This document shows positions 54,548 through 63,578 of a DNA stretch of 64,000 bases, piece by piece. Each line of letters opens with the position of its first letter. Within the stretch, counting starts at the first letter, position 1. The translations under genes and the position numbers were made by a program. Under the pieces are notes generated by a model. It saw only the letters and a list, made by a program, of their open reading frames with translations. It made no database searches and had not been told where the DNA came from. Source of the DNA: Acinetobacter rongchengensis (GTDB taxonomy: Bacteria; Pseudomonadota; Gammaproteobacteria; Pseudomonadales; Moraxellaceae); NCBI RefSeq assembly GCF_003611475.1, contig NZ_RAXT01000005.1, positions 1 through 64,000 on the forward strand. The letters run 5' to 3'.

Positions 54548-55639
54548 ATGACTCATAAACCTAAGATTTTGCTTGCGATTAGATCTTTGTCAGGAAGAGG
54601 TGGGGAAAGATCGGTCCTGACTTTAGCACAAGGATTTTATGAAATCGGTTGTGATGTCCATATTTTATGTTTTCATTCAAATCATGATTATGATTTAAAT
54701 CCTAATTTTACTTATCATCTTGTCGATATTAAGCAGTGGTATTATAAATTTTTAGTGACTTCATCTTTACGCTATAAATTTGCCGCTAAGCAATTTGACC
54801 AATATGTACTTCAGCATATTGGTCAACCTGATTTAATTTTATCTAACTTAATTCAAAGTAATCGTATTCTTGCCTATAGCAAACTGGATAATATTGCTTA
54901 TGTTATTCGCAATACATTCTCAAAAGAAAATGAAAATGCTTTAAAGAAAAAACCTGAGAAAGTATTAAAACGCTATCGTGAAATCTATAAAAAACACCCA
55001 TGTATTTGTGTAAGTCATGGCGTAGAAGATGATCTTAAAAAAACACTGGGAAATTTACCTGAAGTAACGACAATTTATAATGCATTTGATCAAGATTATA
55101 TGCAAAAACAGGCCAATGCATTTCAACCAGATTTGGGTGATTATCTACTACACGTGGGTGCATTTTGCTACGCCAAAGCACATGATGTTTTATTGAAGGC
55201 CTATGCTAAATCCTCTCAACAATTACCTTTATATCTATTAGGTAAAGGTGAGTTAGAAAATGAAATCAAACAACTTATCGATACTTTAAAACTGAATAAT
55301 CAAGTTCATTTTTTAGGATTTAATAAGAACCCTTATCCTTTTATCAAATACTCAAAGGCACTTGTTTTATCTTCAAGATATGAAGGCTTTGTTCGTGTCG
55401 TACCCGAAGCTTTAGCATTAGGTACACCCGTCATTAGCACTGACTGCCCTTCTGGACCGAATGAAGTTCTAGCTCCTAAAAACTTAGTCGCAGTCGATGA
55501 TATTGATGCTTTAGCAGAAAAAATGAACCAAGTGATGCGAAATCCAAGTGAATTTCATGTCGAATTTAATTCGCAATTTTTACCCCCAAATATTGCTAAA
55601 CTCTATTTAGAATATTTCAAAATAGGACAGTTTAAATAA
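54548..55639 (+). CDS. GT4-family glycosyltransferase (outer-core locus)
   Basis: GT-B fold transferase of 363 residues. The N-terminal domain starts KILLAIRSLSGRGGERSVLTLAQGF, with the glycine-rich donor/acceptor loop; the C-terminal domain carries LLHVGAFCYAKAHDVLLKAY, LLGKGELE, and the EX7E motif in SSRYEGFVRVVPEALALGTPVIS. Retaining transfer of a hexose or related sugar from a nucleotide donor is expected, on the cytoplasmic face of the membrane. Ten bp separate it from the next gene. Confidence 0.9.
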   Translation: MTHKPKILLAIRSLSGRGGERSVLTLAQGFYEIGCDVHILCFHSNHDYDLNPNFTYHLVDIKQWYYKFLVTSSLRYKFAAKQFDQYVLQHIGQPDLILSNLIQSNRILAYSKLDNIAYVIRNTFSKENENALKKKPEKVLKRYREIYKKHPCICVSHGVEDDLKKTLGNLPEVTTIYNAFDQDYMQKQANAFQPDLGDYLLHVGAFCYAKAHDVLLKAYAKSSQQLPLYLLGKGELENEIKQLIDTLKLNNQVHFLGFNKNPYPFIKYSKALVLSSRYEGFVRVVPEALALGTPVISTDCPSGPNEVLAPKNLVAVDDIDALAEKMNQVMRNPSEFHVEFNSQFLPPNIAKLYLEYFKIGQFK

Positions 55640-55649
55640 GATTAAGCCT

Positions 55650-56303
55650 ATGAAAGTCAATAAAAAAATTATACTGATTGCTAATTCCGAACATACCTTT
55701 GATATCAATCAATATATTACTGAAACAGATATTATCGTACGATTTAATTTACCTAAATCAACAACTTTAACAAAGACAGGTCAGAGAACAGATATACTAT
55801 TTTTAGCAAATTCTGTAGACGTAGTTCAAAAAAAACTAAAAGCAAACAGTAAATTTATCAAGTTCTTACAAACAATTAATAATCCTTTTACGATTATATT
55901 TCCTTATAGTGATAACTTAATTAAAATCAACAAACCAAAGTATAAGAAAAAGACATTACTATTTTTTAAAATACTCACAGATAATTTTAACAACATTGAA
56001 TATTCAAATTTCTTAAAAGGTCTTGGTTATACGCTTGAAATTTTACCTGACTATTATTATCTGGATTTGAAAAAGCAAGTCGATCCTGATACCAAAAATA
56101 TTTTGAGTACAGGATTTTTAGCTGCAAATTATTTTTTAAATAATCCTACATATCAAGATTATACAGTTTACTTACACGGTTTTAGCTTTGAAGGCTGGGA
56201 TGGGCATAATTGGGATAAAGAAAAAGAATATATGAATGAGATGATCAAGAACCATAAAATTCATATATTCCCTAAAGATAAAAATACGATAGACTCCATC
56301 TAG
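55650..56303 (+). CDS. GT29/sialyltransferase-like protein (outer-core locus)
   Basis: A 217-residue cytoplasmic protein. The opening IILIANSEHTFDINQYITETDIIVRFNL follows the layout of sialylmotif L (nucleotide-binding strand, then a D-xx-hydrophobic-RFN end). Ser153-Thr154-Gly155 in ILSTGFLAANYFL and YLHGFSFEGWDGHNWDKE (174-191) correspond to the S/VS motif region (STG and G-xx-GHxWxxE). This suggests a CMP-sugar or related transferase; no CMP-sialic acid genes are in the window, so donor and product are unknown. Very AT-rich, and convergent with the GT32-like gene. Confidence 0.6.
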   Translation: MKVNKKIILIANSEHTFDINQYITETDIIVRFNLPKSTTLTKTGQRTDILFLANSVDVVQKKLKANSKFIKFLQTINNPFTIIFPYSDNLIKINKPKYKKKTLLFFKILTDNFNNIEYSNFLKGLGYTLEILPDYYYLDLKKQVDPDTKNILSTGFLAANYFLNNPTYQDYTVYLHGFSFEGWDGHNWDKEKEYMNEMIKNHKIHIFPKDKNTIDSI

Positions 56304-56330
56304 GGTATAAATCAAATCCGTCAAAATTCT

Positions 56331-57260
56331 CTAGTTTTGAATACGTTGGAAATCGATAAAAGAGTTTTCAAAATACATTCCTTTATCATGATATTCACAT
56401 AAATATTGACGCTCTTTGCCTGCAAGCTTAATCAGTTTAGGAAGTTCGGTTGGTAAATTATTCACAGCTAAATCAATCAATATACGCTCTTTTACCCATC
56501 TATTTTTGACTTGATAAAAAAATGCATTTTGATCACAGTCAATCAAGGTAATACTTGGCATAGCGTGGCGTTGTATCACTTTCTGACAAGCAACATAAGC
56601 CACTAAATAATGTAGATTACCAATTTTTTGAAAAATATTTTTAGGATTCTTTTCATTTAAGCGAATATCTTCGATATATTTTTGCGGTGTCTGCTTAATT
56701 GCAAAATATAACTCATCAAACCATAATTTAAAAAATGGATTATTCGGCACACTTGCTAACAGCCAATTTTCAATAACAGGTGAATTTAAATTGGTTGTAT
56801 TTCTTTGCCGATAAAATGCAAAAATTTCTGTTTTGGTTTCATCAACTAGATGTTGAATCCAGTCTAAATTTTCATATACCAAAATACTTGCATCTAACCA
56901 TATTCCCCCATGGTTATAAATTAAATCAAAGCGTAATAAATCTGCTCTTTGTTGTGGTGTAGCCGATTGAACATCCGTCAAACAAAGCGCTGAATATTGG
57001 CATACATTTTCTGGATTAAGTAAAACAACTTGATAATTTTGATTTTTTTTACGAATATTATCAACGCACTTATTTACAAATTCAGGAAAATCACCTTCCC
57101 AATAAATCCAAATAACTTTTGGAATATCTACTTTTTTATCAACAGAATTAAATACTAATTTGCCAGCATAATTATTTACACAGGCATTTTTATTACGTAT
57201 CTTATAAAAGTACATAAAATAAAATTTTGTTAAATAAAAGATTTTCTTAAAAATTTTCAT
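56331..57260 (-). CDS. GT32-like capsular/core polysaccharide glycosyltransferase
   Basis: A 309-residue GT-A protein starting with a short basic hydrophobic segment (membrane association). The motif TPQQRADLLRFDLIYNHGG followed by IWLDAS (from residue 102) is the DXD-containing core of GT32-type Caps_synth transferases; PKVIWIYWEGDFPEF is the first Rossmann strand. It is transcribed alone on the minus strand; the gene upstream on that strand is 278 bp away. The acceptor is unknown. Confidence 0.85.
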   Translation of the reverse strand: MKIFKKIFYLTKFYFMYFYKIRNKNACVNNYAGKLVFNSVDKKVDIPKVIWIYWEGDFPEFVNKCVDNIRKKNQNYQVVLLNPENVCQYSALCLTDVQSATPQQRADLLRFDLIYNHGGIWLDASILVYENLDWIQHLVDETKTEIFAFYRQRNTTNLNSPVIENWLLASVPNNPFFKLWFDELYFAIKQTPQKYIEDIRLNEKNPKNIFQKIGNLHYLVAYVACQKVIQRHAMPSITLIDCDQNAFFYQVKNRWVKERILIDLAVNNLPTELPKLIKLAGKERQYLCEYHDKGMYFENSFIDFQRIQN

Positions 57261-57538
57261 CATAAAACTCAGTAGTACTTAAAACACTATACAATTATTG
57301 ATAATGTTTAAAATCACCTTAAGCAATACTTGTTAGTTTAAACAAGTAGCCTATAAAATTGGCTCAAATTATCCAAAAACTAAATTGATATCATTTAAAT
57401 AAAAATAGGGAGTGGACGTTAATTCAAAAAAATGAACAATAAACCCTGAATAAATACACACCTACTACCGCAGTAAAAATACATAAATTAACTCAATAAT
57501 ACATTAGTATTTATATTAATTTAGGGAGTTTTAAGTAA
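57261..57538. other. Intergenic stretch inside the outer-core locus
   Basis: 278 bp, strongly AT-rich, with no gene, hairpin or repeat that I can support. It should contain the promoter of the GT32-like gene. Confidence 0.5.
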
Positions 57539-58297
57539 TCAAAAGTATAATTTTCTTAACGCATACATCCGATCTCGCCACATACGCTTTTGTTTCTTAA
57601 AACCATAAGAAGCATCACGGTTTTCTTTCTCTTTTCGGGAAATTCCTTGTGTCGCAACTGTGCCTAAAATATCACTGTCTAAACCTGCGGGTTTAACAAA
57701 AGCAGGCCAAACGCCAAGCCCCTTACCATTTTTACTCAGCCAAGTTTGAAAGAAAATATCTACAGGCATGCTCATGATTTTACCTTGGGCAATAAAGGCT
57801 TCCGCACCCTTTCTAGACCAGATCAAACCTAAACCACGAATGGGAAAATAATAAGCGTGCCATAGCGTAAACTGATTTAACTTTACGATATCTTTTGCAA
57901 GTTTTTTCTTTTTAGCTGCTAAATTAATCAAATACCAATCTAAATCTTGATGTGTATCTAAATACGCTAAAACCTCATCCACAGATTTTTTAAAATCATC
58001 TGTTATTTTCATATCATCTTCTAATACAACAAGATAATCTGCATCAGTTTGTAGAAACTTTTCCGCACAACCATAATGACTTAAATAGCATCCCAACTCG
58101 GAATTCAGTAGACGTCGTCCTAGAGTTTGCTGTGCCAATTGATCATCATAATTTTCAAAAGATGAAAGTGCTTTACCACGACCATCATATGCAGCAAAAC
58201 GCTCAAATGGCCAGTTTACCGCTTGTAATTGCGCAGTCGCTCGCTCAAGTCGTTCATCACTCCCTTCTAAATTAATAAGATAAGTTTCAACTTTCAT
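57539..58297 (-). CDS. GT25-family LOS glycosyltransferase
   Basis: A 252-residue member of the LPS beta-1,4-galactosyltransferase (GT25) family: ETYLINLEGSDERLERA at the start, GRRLLNSELGCYLSH, the EDD motif at 93-95 (LVVLEDDMKI) and AYYFPIRGLGLIWSRKGAEAF. It adds a hexose, typically galactose, to the LOS core. It ends a three-gene minus-strand operon (DXD transferase, Stealth, GT25) with gaps of 39 and 24 bp. Confidence 0.9.
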   Translation of the reverse strand: MKVETYLINLEGSDERLERATAQLQAVNWPFERFAAYDGRGKALSSFENYDDQLAQQTLGRRLLNSELGCYLSHYGCAEKFLQTDADYLVVLEDDMKITDDFKKSVDEVLAYLDTHQDLDWYLINLAAKKKKLAKDIVKLNQFTLWHAYYFPIRGLGLIWSRKGAEAFIAQGKIMSMPVDIFFQTWLSKNGKGLGVWPAFVKPAGLDSDILGTVATQGISRKEKENRDASYGFKKQKRMWRDRMYALRKLYF

Positions 58298-58321
58298 GCG
58301 CTACTTCCAATTACTTACTTT

Positions 58322-59293
58322 TTAAGAGATTACAGATTGCGGCAAATAGCCCTGTAATTTTTCAACCATTGCACTTCGAACCAATTCAGCATGATCAACA
58401 TCAAGCTGATCTAGGCTTTGAATACATCCATACTTAATATCATTCTGATTGAGTGCTTGAATGAATGACACAACACTTTCAGCATTTTTTAAATAAGCTA
58501 AAGCTAAATCAGGCTTTAATATGGCTTCATTTTTTTGAATTTTTAAATGATTCATCAATGAAATTGGGTTTAGTTGCTCTACACTTCTAAACTTATATTT
58601 GATTTGTGTTTCCAGCAAATCAGGATGCTTTAGAAGATAATCCGCTAATATTTTCCGATCAACACAATGTGGATAATGATGAATTTCAAAGAACTCTTTA
58701 AAACCTAAAATATCCGCTCCTAGCATTTGTGCAATCACATGACCAGGTTGAATCGGTTTATTAAAGTTTCGATTTAAAAACTTACGATATTTCAATTTTG
58801 TTTTATAACTAAAACAACTTTTCCAATGCCCATAAGTCACGATTTTATTCGATTCTAGAAAATCTGTTATATTCGCTTCGGCATTAAAGAAAAAATCATC
58901 ATTTAAATAAATAAAATAGTCTGAAAGACCATTGATATTCCAAAGCATACTTTCAATAGATCGCGTATTGAACGTTGGTAGAAACTGCTCATAACCCGAA
59001 AAAATTTCACGATGATCTACGACCCGAATTTTATCTGCATCACATAATCCTTGCGAAACAAATTCATGTAAAAACTCAGGTTGTTGATTATCAGTCACCA
59101 CATAAATATGGCGACAAAAGGGTACATATTTCAATATCGATGCTATGTTGTAATAAATTTCATCATTACTGGCAAACCGTGTATCACTGACAGCATCAGA
59201 TGCATCTTCACCTGTCAGATATTGATGACGTTTCTGTTTTAACTCAACATCATTGCCATCAACCCAAGCAATTACGATATCAAGATTCTGCAT
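58322..59293 (-). CDS. Stealth-family hexose-phosphate transferase
   Basis: A 323-residue protein with the Stealth conserved regions in order: CR1 at residues 5-14 (DIVIAWVDGND), CR2 around 92-136 (RVVDHREIFSG, TFNTRSIESMLWNINGLSDY, NDDFFF with Asn131-Asp132-Asp133), and CR3 (PIQPGHVIAQMLGADI, HYPHCVDRKILADYL). Stealth proteins join sugars through phosphodiester bonds in capsules. In an outer-core locus this predicts a phosphodiester-linked sugar on LOS; substrate unknown. A C-terminal CR4 is not evident. Confidence 0.88.
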   Translation of the reverse strand: MQNLDIVIAWVDGNDVELKQKRHQYLTGEDASDAVSDTRFASNDEIYYNIASILKYVPFCRHIYVVTDNQQPEFLHEFVSQGLCDADKIRVVDHREIFSGYEQFLPTFNTRSIESMLWNINGLSDYFIYLNDDFFFNAEANITDFLESNKIVTYGHWKSCFSYKTKLKYRKFLNRNFNKPIQPGHVIAQMLGADILGFKEFFEIHHYPHCVDRKILADYLLKHPDLLETQIKYKFRSVEQLNPISLMNHLKIQKNEAILKPDLALAYLKNAESVVSFIQALNQNDIKYGCIQSLDQLDVDHAELVRSAMVEKLQGYLPQSVIS

Positions 59294-59332
59294 CTCTATT
59301 GTTCTCAGATAGTATCAAATAAAATCAATGAA

Positions 59333-60100
59333 TTACTGCCAAGCATCCTTAATCCAATCGGATGGCAATACATAGCGATACCACTTACCACCACCACCAG
59401 AAATCGCATCAGGTGGATTGATTTCACCATGGAAAATGATGATTTTAGCATCTTGTGGTTTTACAGGAGGTTTAAAGTACGCCAATGGCAACTTCTGTAA
59501 GCAATGATATTTATAACTCTTACACCAATCTTTTGGCCAATAGCTGAGCTTTTTCTGTTGGTCGACATACCAAGACAGATATTCTTGTTCATTTCTAAAT
59601 TTATGACTGATTTCATCAAAATTTTCACGGAAATACGGCAAAATTTCAGGAAATGCACCTAATTTAAATCGATAAACTGAACTATTTCCAGTCACTCGCC
59701 AAGGACGCTTCCAATCATGAATAATTAAAAATTCACCTGGATAAGTAAAAAAATCATCGATATTGTCGACGATAACGACATCTAGATCTAAAAATAGCAA
59801 ATTGCCCTTTAAACCGTATAAGTCTGGTTCAAAAGTAGACAGCTTATTCCAACCACGTTCAGGGCTTCCTTCAGGCAATGCCAATGATGGAATTGGAAAA
59901 CATTGAACAGCTGGATCGATACCTTCTGTACGATCAGTCAAACATACCATTTTAAAATCAATGGTCGTATGTCGTTTGACCATATTGTAAAGTCGATTGA
60001 CATATTCAGCACCATATTTGGTGCCCCACTTCATACATAAAACAATATTTTGTTCTGATTCTACTAAATTCGACTGTAAATTTGATTCATTGACCTGCAT
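59333..60100 (-). CDS. DXD-containing glycosyltransferase (outer-core locus)
   Basis: A 255-residue GT-A type protein: NIVLCMKWGTKYGAEYVNRLYNM opens the domain, Asp105-x-Asp107 in LLFLDLDVVIVDN is the metal-nucleotide motif, and HDWKRPWRVTGNSSVYRFK and FHGEINPPDA are typical of the transferases encoded in Acinetobacter core loci. The family resembles GT8 distantly. It heads the minus-strand operon and is divergent from ugd. Confidence 0.8.
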   Translation of the reverse strand: MQVNESNLQSNLVESEQNIVLCMKWGTKYGAEYVNRLYNMVKRHTTIDFKMVCLTDRTEGIDPAVQCFPIPSLALPEGSPERGWNKLSTFEPDLYGLKGNLLFLDLDVVIVDNIDDFFTYPGEFLIIHDWKRPWRVTGNSSVYRFKLGAFPEILPYFRENFDEISHKFRNEQEYLSWYVDQQKKLSYWPKDWCKSYKYHCLQKLPLAYFKPPVKPQDAKIIIFHGEINPPDAISGGGGKWYRYVLPSDWIKDAWQ

Positions 60101-60317
60101 GCATCAATCTTCCACCTGAGCAATAGCCATATCATACCATTACCATCGCCAAGTTACTGTATCCGATTGCATAAGCTGAACAATTTGTTTCCTAAGAATA
60201 TGTTATGATGCAGTCACAATCTAGACTGATGATGATCATTTTATTTTTCAATATTTCGATAAATCAGTTGTGACAGTTAATACTCTTTTGCAAGCACATT
60301 TTCTATACTGGGTTTTT

Positions 60318-61487
60318 ATGAAAATAGCAGTCGCTGGAACAGGTTACGTTGGTTTATCCAATTCAATGATCTTTGCACAACATCACGACGTTGTTGCTCT
60401 AGATATTATTCAAGAAAAAGTTGATTTACTAAATAATAAAATATCGCCAATCCAAGATGCAGATATTTCAAATTTCCTAAAAGAAAAACCTTTAAATTTC
60501 AAAGCCACGACTAATCCTATCGAAGCCTATACTGGCGCTGATTTTGTCATTATTGCAACACCCACTGATTATGATACACGTACCAACTACTTTAATACGC
60601 AAAGTGTTGAAAGTGTTGTACAAAAAGTTTTGGAAATTAATCCAAATGCGGTGATGATTATTAAATCAACAGTGCCTGTCGGTTTTACTCAGAATTTAAA
60701 AGAAAAGTTCAATACCGAAAATATTATCTTCTCACCTGAATTTCTCAGAGAAGGTAAAGCATTGCATGATAATCTGTATCCTTCTCGCATTATCGTGGGT
60801 GAAAAATCACAACGTGCGCAACTTTTTGCGGATTTATTGATCGAAGGTGCGATCAAAAAAGACAGTCCTGTTTTATTTACAGACACTACTGAAGCGGAAG
60901 CGATTAAATTATTTGCCAATACTTATTTGGCTATGCGAGTCGCTTATTTTAATGAGCTAGATACCTATGCACAAATTTTTGGTCTAGATACCCAGCAAAT
61001 CATTGAAGGTGTATGTTTAGACCAACGGATTGGTAATCATTATAATAATCCTTCGTTTGGATATGGTGGCTACTGTCTTCCAAAAGACACGAAACAGCTT
61101 TTAGCCAATTACAATCAAGTACCGAGTAATCTGATTCAAGCAATTGTTGATTCAAATAGCACACGTAAAGATTTTATTGCAGATTCCATCATTGCAAGGA
61201 ACCCCAATACAGTTGGAATCTATCGTTTAGTCATGAAAAGTGGCTCAGACAACTTCAGAGCTTCAGCCATTCAAGGCGTGATGAAACGCATCAAAGCTAA
61301 AGGGATTGATGTCATTGTTTATGAACCAACTTTAAAAGAAGATGAGTTCTTTAAATCTAAAGTGGTGAATGATTTAGAGCAATTCAAACAACTTAGTGAT
61401 GCCATCATTGCCAATCGTGTTTCCAATGATTTAAGTGATGTATTAGACAAAGTGTATACACGAGATATTTTCGGAGCAGATGAATGA
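60318..61487 (+). CDS. ugd: UDP-glucose 6-dehydrogenase
   Basis: Oxidises UDP-glucose to UDP-glucuronate with two NAD+. The ATG at 60318 ([16 protein letters not shown]) matches E. coli Ugd and gives 389 residues; the 16 upstream codons are dropped. Key motifs: NAD-binding [35 protein letters not shown] (catalytic Lys region) and [15 protein letters not shown] with the nucleophilic Cys. It overlaps the epimerase ATG by 4 bp, forming a two-gene unit that supplies uronic-acid donors. Confidence 0.97.
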   Translation: MKIAVAGTGYVGLSNSMIFAQHHDVVALDIIQEKVDLLNNKISPIQDADISNFLKEKPLNFKATTNPIEAYTGADFVIIATPTDYDTRTNYFNTQSVESVVQKVLEINPNAVMIIKSTVPVGFTQNLKEKFNTENIIFSPEFLREGKALHDNLYPSRIIVGEKSQRAQLFADLLIEGAIKKDSPVLFTDTTEAEAIKLFANTYLAMRVAYFNELDTYAQIFGLDTQQIIEGVCLDQRIGNHYNNPSFGYGGYCLPKDTKQLLANYNQVPSNLIQAIVDSNSTRKDFIADSIIARNPNTVGIYRLVMKSGSDNFRASAIQGVMKRIKAKGIDVIVYEPTLKEDEFFKSKVVNDLEQFKQLSDAIIANRVSNDLSDVLDKVYTRDIFGADE

Positions 61488-62506
61488 AAGTTTTAGTTAC
61501 AGGAGCAGCAGGTTTTATTGGATTCCATGTTGCCAAAAGACTTTTAGAACGTGGTGATGATGTTGTTGGTTTTGACAATGTCAACGATTACTACGATCCT
61601 GCATTGAAAGAAGCTCGTCTCAAAGTCCTTGCAGAAACGGCTGAACAAGTTCAACAGTCTTTTATCTTTATTCGAGCAAATCTTGCGGACAAAGCGATTG
61701 TTGATCAATGTTTTAAAGATCATCAGTTTGATCGAGTGATACATTTAGCTGCACAGGCAGGTGTGCGTTACTCACTTGAAAATCCTCTAAGCTATGTTGA
61801 AAGTAATCTGATTGGCTTTACCAATATTATTGAAGCGTGTCGTTACTCGAAAACACCACATCTTACATATGCAAGTACCAGTAGTGTTTATGGTGCGAAT
61901 ACGACTATGCCCTTTAGTGAGCAGCATGGCGTTAATCACCCTGTTCAATTCTATGCGGCAACCAAACGTGCCAATGAGTTGATGGCGCATAGTTATAGTC
62001 ATTTATTCCAATTACCAACAACAGGATTACGTTTCTTTACTGTTTATGGTCCTTGGGGTCGTCCAGACATGGCTCTATTCAAATTCACTAAAAATATTAT
62101 TCAAGATCAGCCAATTCCTGTTTTCAATCATGGCAATCATACCCGTGATTTCACCTTTATCTCCGATATCGTAGAAGGTGTAATCCGCTCAAGTGATCAA
62201 ATTGCACAAGCAAACCCAAATTGGGATAGTAAAAATCCAGATCCATCGACCAGTAATGCACCATTCCGTATTTTTAATATTGGCAATAACAATCCTGTTA
62301 AATTAATTGAATATATTCATGCAATTGAGAAGGCTTTGGGTAAAGAAGCCATTTTAGATTTATTGCCATTACAAGCGGGTGATGTTCCTGACACCTTTGC
62401 CGATAGCACTGCTTTAGAACAAAGCGTCGCGTATAAACCATCGGTATCTGTAGAAGATGGGGTAAAACAGTTTGTTGATTGGTATCGTGATTTTTATAAG
62501 GTTTGA
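61484..62506 (+). CDS. gla: UDP-glucuronate 4-epimerase
   Basis: Short-chain dehydrogenase/epimerase of 340 residues: [16 protein letters not shown] binds [12 protein letters not shown] and YAATKRANE (YxxxK) form the catalytic triad region, and [21 protein letters not shown] is specific to UDP-glucuronate 4-epimerases. With ugd directly upstream it would convert UDP-Glc via UDP-GlcA to UDP-GalA. The symbol gla follows Acinetobacter surface-polysaccharide usage. It converges on ilvE and ends in a strong terminator. Confidence 0.9.
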   Translation: MKVLVTGAAGFIGFHVAKRLLERGDDVVGFDNVNDYYDPALKEARLKVLAETAEQVQQSFIFIRANLADKAIVDQCFKDHQFDRVIHLAAQAGVRYSLENPLSYVESNLIGFTNIIEACRYSKTPHLTYASTSSVYGANTTMPFSEQHGVNHPVQFYAATKRANELMAHSYSHLFQLPTTGLRFFTVYGPWGRPDMALFKFTKNIIQDQPIPVFNHGNHTRDFTFISDIVEGVIRSSDQIAQANPNWDSKNPDPSTSNAPFRIFNIGNNNPVKLIEYIHAIEKALGKEAILDLLPLQAGDVPDTFADSTALEQSVAYKPSVSVEDGVKQFVDWYRDFYKV

Positions 62507-62581
62507 TTTTTATCAAATTTTTAGTTTTTAAACTAAAAATTATTTAAGTTCAAAATCCGAAACTCAGCGAAATTTATCAAT

Positions 62582-62613
62582 AAAAAAAGGATTCTAGTTG
62601 GAATCCTTTTTTT
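62582..62613. terminator. Bidirectional terminator between gla and ilvE
   Basis: AAAAAAAGGATTC, loop TAGTTG, GAATCCTTTTTTT: a 13-bp symmetrical stem serving both convergent genes. Confidence 0.95.
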
Positions 62614-62625
62614 ACATTCAACCGC

Positions 62626-63552
62626 TTATTTTACATAAGTTAGCCAATGTGCATATTTAGGGTCTTTGCCCTGAACAGCATCAAAGAATGCTTTTTGAAT
62701 TTTTTCAGTAATCGGACCACGAGTACCTGAACCAATTTCACGATCATCATATTCACGAATTGGCGTCACTTCAGCTGCCGTACCCGTAAAGAATGCTTCA
62801 TCTGCAATATAGAATTCATCACGCGTAATACGACGTTCAATCACTTCATAACCCAAATCTTTGGCGATAGTCATTACAGTTTGACGGGTAATCCCTTCTA
62901 ATGCACCACCAGCTAAATCAGGTGTATGTAAGACACCATCTTTAATCAAGAATACGTTCTCACCCGCACCTTGACAAACAAAACCGTGAGGATCAAGCAA
63001 CATCGCTTCATCATAACCCGAATGAACTACTTCTTGATGCGCTAGAATGGATACGGTGTAGTTACCCGATGCTTTTGCTTTACACATCGTCACGTTCGGA
63101 TGATGGTGTGTAAATGATGAAGTTTTAACACGAATACCACGTGCCATTGCTTCATCACCAAGGTAAGCCCCCCAACTCCATGCAGCAACAGTTGCATGAA
63201 TTGTATTATCCGTCGCAGCGATACCTAATTTTTCAGAACCAATAAAGATAATTGGACGTAAATAGCAAGAAGCCAGTTTATTTTCACGTACCACATCAAT
63301 TTGAGCTTGCTCAAGCGTTGCTTGATCAAATGGAACTTTCATTTGATAAATTTTTGCAGAGTTTAGCAACCGTTTTGTATGGTCTTGAAGGCGGAAAATC
63401 GCGGTACCATTAGGCGTTTCATAAGCACGGACACCTTCAAAAACCCCCATACTATAATGTAATGTATGAGTTAAGACGTGAATTTTAGCCTCACGCCAAT
63501 CAACCATTTGTCCATCTTGCCAAATAAAACCATCACGATCAGCCAAGTTCAT
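62626..63552 (-). CDS. ilvE: Branched-chain amino-acid aminotransferase
   Basis: PLP enzyme for the last step of valine, leucine and isoleucine synthesis (class IV). The ATG at 63552 (MNLADRDGFIWQDGQ) follows GGAG by 8 bp; a GTG three codons upstream is less likely. HYSMGVFEGVRAYETP, the PLP lysine in CKAKASGNY, GFVCQGAGENVF and GALEGITRQTV are family motifs; 308 residues. It bounds the outer-core locus on this side and lies 26 bp downstream of glnE. Confidence 0.97.
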   Translation of the reverse strand: MNLADRDGFIWQDGQMVDWREAKIHVLTHTLHYSMGVFEGVRAYETPNGTAIFRLQDHTKRLLNSAKIYQMKVPFDQATLEQAQIDVVRENKLASCYLRPIIFIGSEKLGIAATDNTIHATVAAWSWGAYLGDEAMARGIRVKTSSFTHHHPNVTMCKAKASGNYTVSILAHQEVVHSGYDEAMLLDPHGFVCQGAGENVFLIKDGVLHTPDLAGGALEGITRQTVMTIAKDLGYEVIERRITRDEFYIADEAFFTGTAAEVTPIREYDDREIGSGTRGPITEKIQKAFFDAVQGKDPKYAHWLTYVK

Positions 63553-63578
63553 GGCGCACACTCCAAATTTTTATACAA

